From Phaseolus vulgaris (taxonomy: Eukaryota > Streptophyta > Magnoliopsida > Fabales > Fabaceae): 64,000 bases of DNA. The DNA is taken from NCBI RefSeq assembly GCF_000499845.2, contig NC_023755.2, forward strand, positions 3,772,087-3,836,086, read 5' to 3'. The notes under the pieces are model-generated. The model made no database searches and was not told the origin of the DNA. It saw only the letters and a list, made by a program, of their open reading frames with translations. This document shows, in pieces, positions 1-12,200 of the stretch (the first letter of the stretch is position 1; each line of letters begins with the position of its first letter). A program made the position numbers and the translations under genes.

Positions 1-246
1 TGAAGCTCAACAAGAAGATAACATATTCAGAGAAGTTCAACAACAACAACAATAACATTGTGATACTCAACCTTGGTGCTACTGCGTGAGAAGACCTTTT
101 GTTTTTGCGAAGCTTGGGAAACAATGTTGGAACCAATAAGTTAGTTGTGGATTTTTAATCATTAGGATCAATTCCCCACTCTTCATCACTGAAGGCAATA
201 AGAAAGAGAGATCGGATCAACGTCAGAGAAGCAATCCATGATGCAT
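1..246. other. Unassigned sequence at the window edge
   Basis: No coding potential or recognisable element was identified. It may be the decayed 3' end of the copia relic that follows, but I could not align it. Confidence 0.3.
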
Positions 247-905
247 GGTACCAGCAAGATAACAAATATTTTTTTATAGCCTTCCAATGGTGTTGTTGTG
301 GTTGGTGCATGTATTGACATACTTTATTAACAAAAAACCCAACTCTAGTTAAGTGATAGTGAGGTACCGTAAAGCTCCCATAACAAATTTGTAAAGAGTA
401 GAGTCTTCAATTGTTGATGAGCCATCTTGAATAAGATGAAGAGAGAAAATCATTGGAGTAGGTTGCGGTTGTTCGAGAATCATTGTACATCCATATTTGC
501 CACAAAGTATCAAGATTCACCATCTTGGTTAAAACGGGTATTGTCGACGCAAGGAGCCATGACGTCAGAAGTTGATCTTGTTGTTCATGATTGAAATTTT
601 TTTGATTTACAATGTTTGTGAGTTCATCAACACTATACTTGTATTTAAAAAATATTGAGGATTTATCCAAGAAACAAGTTAATTTGAGACTACACATCCT
701 CTTGTTGCCATATGAGGAAGTTATTGTCATCAAGTTTTAGAATGATTGACATGTTGAATGTATGAGGAATAAATGAAGAATTTGCATAAGAGAAATCAGA
801 GTTAAGGGTAGCAAAAGATGGGAAGGCCATGATCAAGAAAAAGAAAGATCTTTTGATATCATGTAAGCATGACCAGAAGAGAGAAACAAAAGAAAAAATA
901 AGCAC
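247..905 (-). mobile_element. Internally deleted Ty1-copia relic (gag joined to RNase H-side pol)
   Basis: Read on the minus strand, a gag start lies at 830 and the following frames resemble the gag N-terminus of the intact copia element at 55.6-60 kb (motif LKLDDNNFLIWQQ, then QDQLLTSWLLAS, then VLTKMV). From about 247 to 480 the sequence instead matches the RT/RNase H part of that element. The two parts meet near 475-485, so most of pol is missing. A PBS-like TGATATCA lies just upstream of gag at about 866-873 and an LTR-like stretch may run to about 1060. Frameshifts and stops show it is dead. The family match is seen by comparison within the window; the LTR boundary is inferred. Confidence 0.65.
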
Positions 906-1228
906 TAAAGCAGAAAATGCAAAGTTGTATTACACATGCAAAGAATGATAACTAATATACAACAGACAACGATTACATGTCATGCATTATATACATTACA
1001 TAGCAATTATTACTCATATTTTTTACATTACATTTTGTCACAGTTAGTACATTTAACTTGTCAAAAATATACTTAAGATGGTAAAAATCATTAAAGGAGT
1101 TTTAATGTCGAACATTGGAAAAATATGTACATTATGAGTGCATTAGTATGCATATATTACCAACATATTCTTTTTCGTATTTTTGTTAGCTTCTAAAACA
1201 AAGAAACCAGACATATGAAGTTGGTAAT

Positions 1229-2366
1229 TGATAAGTGTCCTATTTCAATAATATTTCATATTAAAATACAAGCACTTTATGGATATTTATTGATAAAATA
1301 ACTATAATTTAACCCATAATTTATGAATTTAAACATTTTTACATATTTTGTGATTATAATAAGAATAACAACGATTTATTCTCAATTTTGTATTAAATTC
1401 AGGATTCTATGGGAAAATGGAGATGAAAAGGCTAAAGGACAATATACAAGATAAAAGGGAAAGTTGGAATGCTCCAACACTCGTCCAAAATCTTCTAAGC
1501 CAAAAGCACTGTGGAGAAGTTGGGTTTCTTCTTGTCCAACTCGCCCAGGCGAGCCTAATCACGCCCAAGTGAAAAGTTAGTTAGCCCTAGTCCAACTAGG
1601 TTAAATATGAGGTGTGAGGCACAACCCTAGACAATTCGTTGGGAGAATAGAAGGTGATAGAAAGTCCTAAAGGAGGCAGCCACCAAGGAGAAACATCTTG
1701 GATTTTCTTTTCTTGCTTTCCATGCTTGTAATGGTCAACATGAGTGGCTAATTCTACCATTTGGGATTGAGACTAAAATTTTCAAAATCTTATATATTGA
1801 GGTGATATTTAAATATAATATTATGTTCTTGATTGATGATTGGTATTGTCATTTTATTCACAAGGCTTATTTACCATGATTTTGATCCTTAGATTTGACT
1901 GAAAAGTACTTCTATGTTTCTAACCTAAATGATAATTTTTAACATATTTGAATGTTAGGAATAGATTTGAAATAATAAAGAGTTTTTATAAATATGCAAT
2001 GAATCGATATTTAGGAGACTCTCTTAATAATTTTATATATGAGAAATCTATATAAATGAATTTTATATGGGCATCAATATCAATCAAATGATCAAATATT
2101 ATTATGCTTTTTCAAAATACAAAAAAGTAAAAAGGATACACCTCAATCCCAATTTACTCAATTGAATCAACAAATCTTTACTTTGGTTTTATTTAATTTT
2201 CATGAAAAGTATTGTAAATATCAAAATCAAATTATTTTGCATATTCTTATACTTATTGATTGTTACTATTAGGATTTTAAATAATTGTTCCTTGTGAGTT
2301 CGATATCCATCCTTAACGACAAATTATTACTTCTGACTCGGTAGACTTATCATAAAAGAGTCATCA
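1229..2366 (+). mobile_element. Solo LTR, gypsy-like legume type
   Basis: The block starts TGATAAGTGTCC and ends GAGTCATCA, the TG...CA pattern of an LTR. It contains a GC-richer middle with a CTCGCCCAGGCGAG motif seen in legume LTRs and a distal TTCGATATCC...GACAAATTATTACTTCTGA segment that recurs at the end of another LTR near 45.35-45.40 kb. Flanking 5-mers are GTAAT and ATAAT, one mismatch from a target-site duplication. No internal coding domain adjoins it, so it reads as a solo LTR. An alternative right end is CTTATCA at 2352, which would give a better terminal inverted match but no TSD. Confidence 0.55.
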
Positions 2367-2585
2367 ATAATATGAAAGCAACATTGCACTAATGATTACA
2401 CACGTCTCTAGTATCATGCAAAAAGACAAAAAAAATACATTCTTATTATTATATTCTTTACTCAATTTTTTTATGTTGTACCTCTTCTATTTTCAAAATA
2501 CACTATTTTGATATTATTTTAAAATATCAAAATCAATGTATTTTAAAATTACATTAAAAAGGTAGAAACAAAATCTTAAGAGAGA

Positions 2586-2799
2586 TATTAGATGATAAAT
2601 ATGATCTCATATAATATTTTAGATTTTCATTTGTAACTGCCCTATCAATCTCTAATATTTTTATCTTTTATCTCTTTATGTGCTACGCGAATAGATTACT
2701 CAATAACGTAAGTGAGTAACAATTTTTTATTGATAAAATATATCATTTTGTTTTCTCTCTTTTCTCTTCCTTTCTCTAAATGAGATATATAAAACTAAT
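2586..2799 (+). repeat. 5' LTR of the decayed copia element
   Basis: It pairs with 5801-6010. It ends directly before a TGGTATCA primer-binding motif complementary to the initiator tRNA-Met 3' end. Confidence 0.7.
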
Positions 2800-3045
2800 A
2801 TGGTATCAAATCCATTTAAAGCCTATCCTAACGAGAGTTTGTTAAGCTTATCAGGTCACCCACGATCGGACCACCTAGAAATATATAGTCTCATGCGCAA
2901 GTTGGTTGATCTCGGCGTGAGGGGTGTGTTGATTCCACATTGACTAGAGATAAGGAAATTTCATAGTATGTAAGTGAGTGCAAACCTCACCTCATAAGTC
3001 GGTTTTATAAGGTTGAATTAGGCTTAAAGTCCACTTTTACTGATA
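2800..3045 (+). mobile_element. TRIM-like internal domain plus LTR inside the copia element
   Basis: From the PBS TGGTATCA at 2800 onward the sequence follows the internal region of the TRIM array at 49.5-50.3 kb, then its purine tract (GGCGTGAGGGGTG), then a diverged 119-bp TRIM LTR from 2927. Similarity is clear throughout but diverged, so this is an older copy. The part upstream of the PBS is copia LTR, not TRIM LTR. Confidence 0.7.
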
Positions 3046-3049
3046 ATGC

Positions 3050-5736
3050 TAAACTTTGGCATTTTCGAATGGAACATTTGCCTCATGATAGGTTGAAAAT
3101 TTTGTCTTCGTATTACTCAAATATTTCCATAGGTTCTGTTCATCCTTGTGATGCATGCCATTTTTTCTAAACAAAAGCGACTACCTTTTCCTTCTAGTTC
3201 TACTAAATCAACTCAATTTTTTGATTTGCTTCATGTTGATAGGGGTCATTTTAATCATGTTTCTGTTGAAGGGTATAAATATTTTTTAACTATTAAAGAT
3301 GATTTTATCCAATATACATGGATTTATTTAATGAAAACTAAAGCTGAAACACGCACACATTTACAAAATTTCATCAACATGATTGAAATTTAGCTTAATA
3401 TTCATTTGAAAGTATTAAGAAGTGATAATGGCCCTGAGTTCCTTATGACTGATTTCTTTGATAGAAAATGTATTGTTCAACACACTAGTTATATGGAAAC
3501 TTGTTGAACGCAAACATCAACATATTTTGAATGTCGCTCGTGCAATTTTTCAATCTCAATTACCTTTTTGTTTTTGTTCATATGTTGTTAAGCACGTTGT
3601 TCATTTAATTAATAGAACTCCTACTCTTCTTTTACACGATAAATCACCATATCAAATGGTTTATAATGAAATACTAAATTTATCTCATATAAAAAAAATT
3701 GGTTGCCTGGATTTCAGTACTACTAGTAGTGTTCAAAGAATAAAACTTAGTTCTAGAGCTAGAAAATGTGTTTTTCTCGGTCACAAATATGGGGTAAAAA
3801 GTTTTACTCTTTTTTATATGAATCGGAAAAATATTTTTGTGACTCGCGATGTTATTTTTTATGAAAATCATTTTCCTTTTTATAAGGATAACATAGATAC
3901 CAATTTGGACACACATGATGTGTTTAACAATTTGCTTCCTTCTATTTCTGATAATGATATTGTTTTGCCTACATCTATTAGTGATATTGTTTCTTCTGTT
4001 TCTGAAAATGTATTACAATCTAGTCTTCCTACTACTGGTTCTTCTACACCATTATATTTAATTGATATTGATGTCTTACAACACCAACATTCCAATCCAC
4101 AACCTTCATCCACAACCTAAATACTTAAGGGCTATCACACTACTTTCTTCTCTTCAAAAGATGTTACCAATCATTCTTCAGGTACTAAATATCCTATTCA
4201 AAAGTATATCTCTTACCATAATTGTTCTCCTACATATTCTTCTTTTTGTTATAATATTTCTTCTACCTAAGAACCTAAATCATTTAAAGAGGTGATACAA
4301 CATGATTGTTGAAAAGAAGCTATGCAACGAACTTGATGATCTTGAGTTTAATAAAACTTGGTCTTTGATGAATTTGCCTCTTGGAAAGCGTCTTATTGGG
4401 TATAAATGGTTTTTCAAAGCCAAGAATAAGCCAAATGGCACCATTGATAGGTACAAGGCTCCTTTGGTTACCAAAGGATATACTCAAACCGAAGGTATTG
4501 AGTATTTTGATACTTTCTCTTTAGTAGTTAAAATTACTACCCTTCAGTTTATTTTGTCTTTAGCAAATGCTAAGGGATGAATTCTTCATCAACTAGATAT
4601 GAATAATTTCGTTCTTCATGGCGATCTTGATGAAGAAATTTACATGATCCTCCCGTGGGGCTTACGCTTTTTCATCCAACCCAATTTGTAAATTTAGAAA
4701 ATCTTTATATAGACTAAAGCAACCAAGTAGGCAATGGAACTCAAAACTAACTTAGACTGTAATACAACTTGGTTATGTTCAAAGTATAACTGATCATTCT
4801 TTATTTATTCGCACATAATATCATTCTTTCACCACTTTGTTGATATATGTTGATGAAATTATGTTGGTCGACAATAATCTTTAGGAAATCTAGCGTGTTA
4901 AAACTCATCTTCGTAACTTATTTAGTATCAAAGACCTTGGTACTTTGTTATTTCTTGGGATTTGAGATAAGCATTCACCTTCTAGTATTATTCTCAATCA
5001 CAAAAGTATTGTTTAGATCTTCTTTCTGATAGTGGTTTATTGGCTTGCAAACTTGCCTCTTCTACCATGGAACCAGCTTAACCTCTCTCTGAAAGTGAAG
5101 GTTCATTACTTTTGAATGCAGGTGAATATAGAAGTTTGATTGGACGTTTGTTATACCTTACTCACACTAACAGTAGGCTTGATATCAACTTTGGTTCATA
5201 AGCTCAGTCAGTTTATTTCAAATCCACGAGAACCTCATATGACAACAACTCTTCATGTATTACGATATTTGAAAGGATGTCTTGATCTTGGTCTATTCTT
5301 TTTTTAGTAATAATCAAATTGTTATTAAAGATTTTTCTTACTCAGATTGGGGAACTTGCATTGATTCTAGAAGGTCTATCACTGGTTATTGTGTGTTTAT
5401 GGGAAACTCTTTAATTTCGTGGAAGTCTAAAAAGTAGTTTACAGTGCCCAGATCTTCTTCAAGGAAGAATATAGAGCACTAGCTTCACTTGTTTGTGAAC
5501 TTCAGTGGTTACAATATTTGTGTGTCATGATTTGCATACCAATATTTCTGAATCTTTTATTGTTTATTGTGGCAATAAACTTGCTATATGCAGAGCAAAG
5601 AATCTCACATACGAAACACATTGAAATTGATTATCATTTTGTTCGAACTAAACGTCAAGAAGGTCCCATTAATTTAATTTCAATTTCTTCCTATAATGAA
5701 GTGACTAATATGTTGGTCAAACCTATGCATTCTTGA
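3050..5736 (+). pseudogene. Copia pol relic (integrase, RT, RNase H)
   Basis: The fragments read as copia polyprotein in order. GAG pre-integrase and the integrase core appear at 3050-3460, with LLHVD and LRSDNGPEF as the first and second acidic positions and an in-frame TAG at about 3391. The rest of integrase is at 3458-4120 with VERKHQH and LINRTP. RT is at 4302-4940, with GYKWFFKAK, QLDMNNFVLHGDLDEE and an altered active-site box YVDE where YVDD is expected. RNase H is at 5330-5736, with SDWGTCIDSRRSITGYC and EIDYHFVRTK. Many frameshifts and stops separate the pieces, so no functional protein is expected. Confidence 0.85.
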
Positions 5737-5800
5737 TTATTTTTTAATAACTCATCCAAGTTAAACATGAAAGATATACATGTTCCAACTTGTGAGACCC

Positions 5801-6010
5801 TATTAGATGATAAATATGATATCATATAATATTTTAAATTTTCAATTATAATTGATGTATCAGTTATAATCGCTTGCCGATATCTATTTATTTTGATATT
5901 TTATCTCTTTATATGTTATATAAATAAAGTATATATAAAATGTACTTTTTTTCTTCTTTTCTTCTTCCTTTTTCTGATTCCTTTTTCTGATGAGATATAT
6001 AAAAAATAAA
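5801..6010 (+). repeat. 3' LTR of the decayed copia element
   Basis: It matches the 5' LTR at 2586-2799, with a pyrimidine-rich TTCTTCTTTTCTTCTTCC tract before the shared end. Confidence 0.7.
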
Positions 6011-7162
6011 AGAGTCCAAATTCATAATATAATATTTGGACGTTGTGAGTATGATAACACTAATACACTCAAGAATATTATTTCCATATCATTATTTGCA
6101 ACATATACACTAAAGTGTATTAATTTACGCAGTTTTTCCCTACGCTGAAAATACACAAATAACAAATAGAATAACCATAACTCTTTCAAATTATTTTACA
6201 AAAAATCTTTAAAATTTTATTCAACCTTTTGAAAAAAATGGTTTATTTCTTAAAAATTCTAAAAAATTGAGTATCTCATACATATTGATTTGCTTTATCG
6301 TTGAACCAATTAGGATGTTTTCTTTTGGCACTCATATGCTTAAATTATGGAATGTATTTGGACATAAAAATGTCTGCATGCATTTAGAGATAGATACAAC
6401 AAAGACAACAATGTCTACATCCATTCTATTTTCTTTATGTTTTCTTGAATAAATGAGGACATTATTATAACCAACATAATTTATATTACTTATGTCCTTT
6501 TAAAAAAAATCCAAAATATATTAGAAAATCATTTGCTTTCACACATGTCATTAAATTCACATTTTGTACTGCATCTGTTTTAAAACAATTAGGGTCGTTT
6601 TAAGATGTTACGCAAAGATTAAAAATAATTCTGCAACATAGAAAAACTTTAGAATCCACAATATCTTTTTAAGAATAGACATTAATAGTATTTTTTTCTC
6701 CTAAATAAGAATAGTGATTGAGCATTAATGTATAATTCTAATAAAAAATATACACAGAATGAAACTATATATTTTTTATTTTACTGAAGAATTTTTATTT
6801 TTTTTAAAGCTAAACTCTACTAATTCTCTGTCTCCTGAAAAATAATATTTAATGAGCATCAATGTAGAGAAAAGGACATAATTTTTTTTATCATAGAAGG
6901 ACAAGATTTTAAAAAGACATTTGATGCAGCGGTTTAACTGATGACAGGACAAAAAAGTTATCAGAAACAAAAAATCATGAACTACAATTTTTTTATTAAA
7001 AACTAAAATTGCTGAAAAGAATTAAACAATAGTGAGAGAATGAATATAAAATAACATAAGGGTATTGGTCTGTGATATACACTGAGGAAAAGTATCAAAC
7101 TTTGTCTTAGAAAAGAGTCTGAGAACTTGGTGGTGTGGTTTTGTTGTTTGCAGAGAAGAAAA
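6011..7162. other. AT-rich intergenic DNA and Clot promoter
   Basis: No gene or repeat was recognised between the copia element and the Clot-like gene. A TATAAAAT at 7045-7052, about 110 bp before the start codon, is a plausible TATA box. Confidence 0.4.
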
Positions 7163-8075
7163 ATGCCATTGAAGTTATTGGAGGCAACAGTGTGGAATTT
7201 TGATGGGGTGTTTGAGAAGTTCCGATCAGAGGCTGCCAAAAACAAGGCGAATCTCATCCTCTTCTTGGCTGACAAAGACCCTGCTACCTCTCTCAGCTGG
7301 TGCCCTGGTATCTATCTATCTCTCTATCCATGCATGTTCTTTTTCTTCCAACATATTCAAATCTGAGTCTTTTGTCTCCATAACTTCTGATTTAATAACT
7401 ATGTCAAAGGGTGAATTTGGTGACTGGCTGCACTAAATGCATTTTATTTCATGGAGTATTTGAAAATATCAATAATTCTTTGCCAGCACAAAAAATTGAA
7501 TTGGATTGGAAGAATTTTTCTGTCAATATTGCAGAACAGTGACAAGTATATTGGTTAACTTGTGAGAAGAGCTTCTCACAGATTGATGTTCTGTAGAATG
7601 GTATATGTACCTATTGTCATATTTCTGGATAACTAAGATCAATTTTCATTAAGCTTAGTGTAAATTACCAATTAAAGTATTATATTAGACAAGAAAAAAG
7701 ATTAGATTGATGTTGATTACATTCTTTTTATCATACTGTTAGAGAAACATTACTAGTTGATCAGAATCTGTGATCTACAAGAAGCATGATTATATTTTTT
7801 TCAATATTTCCTTTCCCTTCTTAGATTGTGTGAGAGCAGAACCTGTGATCTACAAAAAGCTGGAGGCTTCATCTGATGACATTGCACTTTTGAGAGCTTA
7901 TGTTGGAGATAGAAAAACATGGAGAAACCCCAAGCATCCATGGAGGGTAGAACCTAGGTTCATGCTCACTGGGGTGCCAACACTGATCCACTGGGACAAT
8001 GACACGGTTAAAGGTCGCCTAGAAGATTACGAAGCTCATCTTGAAAACAAAATTGAAACTCTTGTTGAAAAGTGA
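7163..8075 (+). CDS. Thioredoxin-like protein Clot (TXNDC17 type)
   Basis: There are two exons, 7163-7307 and 7825-8075, total 396 nt, 131 residues. The protein starts MPLKLLEAT and contains WCPDC, the active-site motif of the Clot/TXNDC17 branch of thioredoxin-like proteins; the intron splits the Asp codon of this motif. The following EPVIYKKLEAS, HPWRVEPRF and the cis-Pro region TGVPTLIHWD fit the whole family. Family members are small cytosolic oxidoreductases that reduce disulfides; the plant substrate is not known to me. An in-frame upstream ATG at 7127 would add 12 residues, but plant Clot proteins begin at MPLK, so I chose 7163. The gene stands alone, with AT-rich DNA on both sides. 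The splice sites are GT-AG and the frame is intact. Confidence 0.93.
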
Positions 8076-9249
8076 CAAATGATTCCCAGTGCATTGTTAT
8101 AGTTGGTATATAGTTTAAACAATATGTGATGTACTCTTATCAGCATCAATTTATCCGTCTCATACCTTATAAACTTGCTGTTAAAGCAGATAATAAATTA
8201 TTAGTACCAATGGTACAAGAGATGCCTACAAAATGATGGTAGGTTCTTTTAGCTAATTTTGTGGCTTTGAGCACCATAAATATATTACCTGTACTATACC
8301 ACTCTTTCGGTTCCAGCCATCAATTCATATTAAACATATATTTGTAAAATGCCTGAAACAGCATAATTTTAAAATTATGCTTTGTTGACAAAAAAATTCA
8401 GACCAAATTACAAGGTGAAGAATTTTAATCCTAAACTATTGTTCCTTTTTTCTACCAAATATACATACTAAACAGTGACAAAAACCATCTCTCTTCAGGC
8501 TGGTCATTTCGCCTTGTGTCTGCTATCATATACACTCAACTGCATTTCCTTCCTAGGCAAGAAAAACTGCAAATCAATAAAGAAAATATTAAAAAACTAC
8601 CTCTGGACATGTGGACCACTAACTTCTAATCTTAATCAACCATGTACATAAGAACAAGTCAGATGTATAGTTTTCATAGAATAGTTTTCACTTCCCTCTT
8701 TCTCACTATATATATAACAACTTAGATTCTGAAGATAAAAATTGTTGTAAATAGCAGATTATTAGGATAAAAAATATTTTCAATATCTCCATAGCAAATA
8801 ACAAAAACTATTTTCAGACTTCCAATTCATTTTAGCATATTTTTATTCCTTTTTTAATAGTTTGTATTATTACAAATAGAGACCATGAGAATATAATTGG
8901 TTTAATTGTAAGCAATGAACTAATTCATTATTTTCATTCAACTATACATTTTATTATAAATATTTAATCAAATAAGAATGCATACATTGCTCATAAAAGA
9001 AAATTCCTCGTACCTAATTTTAACCAAAAAACAATCTAAAGAATTTTGCGTGAGGGATATAACTAGAACCAAAGACATACTAGCCATTCCTCAATCTGCA
9101 CATACCCTTTTCAAATAATTTTTACGGGTGCATTATAATTTATTAGAACCCGAACCATCACTGTTTCCACTCAATTTCTATTATCCACCTCAAGTTATAA
9201 GTCTTAAATAAGTACAAAACTCTTACCTGTATACACAAGGACCTGCATA
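8076..9249. other. Intergenic region between convergent Clot and RAD21 genes
   Basis: It holds the 3' ends of the two genes. No coding potential or known repeat was seen; it probably contains both 3' UTRs. Confidence 0.4.
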
Positions 9250-12200
9250 TCAACTTTGAGGATCTGAAGGCGTTGCGGCCAACTTCAAACTGATATCACC
9301 ATAAGGTTCTTCTTGTTTTACATCAACAAGTCTATTAGTCTGTAAAACCTGTAATTTAACTTCCACATCAGTCTCGAGAATAAAAGAGGAGAACAATACT
9401 ATTCATAGGGATGCTTGCTTTTTTAAAAAAGCATTATCCGTAGGACATGAATTCATTTATGACAATCGAATTGCCATCGATTTTTTCTATCAAGTATTAA
9501 CAGAACTAAATCTGTAAGCACTAAGTAGGATTCAAAGCTATATTTTTTCTATCAAGTATTAACAGAACTAAATATGTAAGCACTAAGTAGGATTCAAAGC
9601 AATACCTATGTTGATAGCAAGAAAATGAAGTCCAAACTTAATACGGGATTGTATCCAGTGAGAAAGCAATTTTTAAAGGAGAAGAATAAATAACATCAAG
9701 AATCACACTTTTACACATACATGTGTATATCACATTCTCATCATTAAAAAACATACAGGCAGCAATATGAAGAGTTTATCCTTCCAAAATCTTTTTCAAA
9801 ATGAGGGAAGATAGATCTCTGATAGGGTCCTCCAAAATTAGGGTGATTGAATTAAGTCCTTTCAAACAAACACATAAATCACATTCTAATCATTAAAAAC
9901 ATACATGCAAACAAAAAATATTCACATTCTTCAGACATAATTGAAGCTTGCTTCTTTGAATGGAAATGTTTCAACCCACCAATACTTCAAAGAACATACG
10001 AGCAGCAGTATGGCGTGTTTTCCCTTCCAAAATCCTGTTCAAGCTGAGATCAGAGAGATCTCCAGCAGAATCCTCCAAAATTGGGGTGATTGGATTAAGT
10101 CTTTTCAAATATTCAGCTGCATGCCTGGAATTTACAAATGTGAAGAAAAAAGTTCAGACACTACAGAACTACAAAGAAGAAAAAAGTAGTATGAAAAGCA
10201 AAAGGACATAAACAACTTATACATGGTATATATGCACATTCTAACTTGCAGGAAAAAACGACCACATGAAGAAAATGACTTTAATTACGAAGATTTTTTA
10301 TCTGATGCTCAATATTTCACTCTATTGTGTCTAATGACGTATTGGATGAATAATCATTTCAGGCCCAAAGAAGAGGAAGAAAGTCAGGAAACGGTTCCTG
10401 TGGATAGAGTACTGAACAAATTCACAATGTGCAAGTCCCTAAATTATATACATAAAAATAAACAATTAAATTTTGGAAAAAGACAACCTAAACATATCAC
10501 AATGGCATGTTTAGGCAAAAAAATTCACAGTAATGATTCTTGGAAAGACTATCCTACAAACTAGTTTTGTTAGTGCATTACTATTAACTATAATATTCAT
10601 TAACTTCAATTGTTGATTGTGAAAACTTATGAGGGGATATGGATAACTGTTGAGACTTTATTAGCTATCCATCAAGAAATATTATCAACTATCTCATAAA
10701 AAGTTACATGGTATGGACACACGTACTTGGTCCTTTCAGACAATGTCATGTTAGTTCCACTTGTACCTTGTGAACCTGCATAAATAACCATTGTTAACCT
10801 TAAATCGGACACAATAGAAATTGATCATCCAGTATCACCCGAGTATCATATAATACAGGCAATGCCAATAATAAATAAGTAATAAAAGGGTATTGGACAA
10901 AAAAATAAAATTTGATATGACATTTAAATAAAACCTACTGGTTGATGTGTTGTTTCCCAGATTCAGAAACCAAAACTCCTACAAAAACAAGTTTGACAAA
11001 TTATTAGATCCATTGCTTCAATTAAACCCTATTAAGAGTGTTACTAGAAGCAATTTTCCTGCTCCACAACAAGAATGGAATCCACAGACGGTGAAAACAG
11101 ACTAGGCAGAGAGAATAGGCAAGTACAAAAAAAAAATTTGTTGCAAATAGACACATGAAGTCATCTACAAAAGTAGAATATTTGAGGATGCAGGTCATTG
11201 CTACTAGTTTAAAGATATGATCAGAAGACAACTCATCAAGCAAGTATTTTAATTGAAATGAGCATTAAGTCCTAATCAGTTATAAACTGATGATTGACAC
11301 TTAAATATCAGGAAGATTCAACATTATGTCACACATACAACAATATCTGTTTCAAGGGACTTATAATTTATAAGTTACAGTTTTACAGCTATCCTACTCA
11401 CATAGGCCTTCTACTAAAGGAAAATCAGAATAGATGCTTTAAACGGAAAGGAAATTGAATGTGACTAACCAAGACTGACTATTTGAAAGCATGCATAACG
11501 AAACCTAAAATCTTACATCTGTTGCAGCAGAATTGATATCTGAATCAGGCGTTTGCATCATTCCCGATCCATAAGCACTAGGTATGTTAGGAAGTGAAAT
11601 CATAGTCAAGTCATCTCTTCTATCAGGGCTCCTGTAGTCATCATCAACCACATTGTGTTCTTGGAAGGTAGGAGGGGGAGTGACAGCCACATTACGAGCA
11701 TGCTCAACTTCTATATCAAATGAGGCAACAGCTATTGGCTCTTCAGAGGTTAGGTTTGTATCAGTTACTTGCTCTGCTCTTGGCTCTTCAGAGGTTAGGT
11801 TTGTATCAGTTACTTGCTCTGCTATTGGCACTTCAGGGACTTGGTTGCTTGGAGCAGCCATGCTACCATCAACATCATCTACCTCAGAGATGACCAAATG
11901 AGGTCTTGAACGTACGTACTCACCATTGTATATGTCCAAAAGATCTTTTCCAACCCCTGAACACAGCCACAAGTTTTCAGATCACAAAATTACAAGATAC
12001 CACAACAATCAGCAAAATAAAATACAGATATCAACCTACCAGTTAACAAGGGCTGGCCAAAAATGTGCTCTTTTCTTTGACTATTGTTCAATTTCCATAT
12101 ATGCAAGTGAGAGGAAGGAGCTTTCCTTATTTTTCTCATTATATCATGTGTGTTATTAAGTGCATTCCGCATGGATCTACAAGGACACATCAAATATAAA

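Larger units (their letters stand above)
2586..6010 (+). mobile_element. Decayed Ty1-copia retrotransposon with both LTRs
   Basis: A 5' LTR of about 214 bp (2586-2799) and a 3' LTR of about 210 bp (5801-6010) share the start TATTAGATGATAAATATGAT and the end GAGATATATAAAA. They flank, in copia order, a GAG pre-integrase motif (LWHFRMEHLP near 3053), integrase, RT and RNase H. Gag is absent and is replaced by a TRIM-like segment (2800-3045). Flanking 5-mers AGAGA and AGAGT are a near-match target-site duplication. At about 3.4 kb it is shorter than the usual 4.5-5 kb. Confidence 0.8.

Noticed and set aside
10223..10564. Plus-strand 113-codon frame
   Set aside because: It lies in RAD21 intron 10 on the opposite strand, with no recognisable motif.
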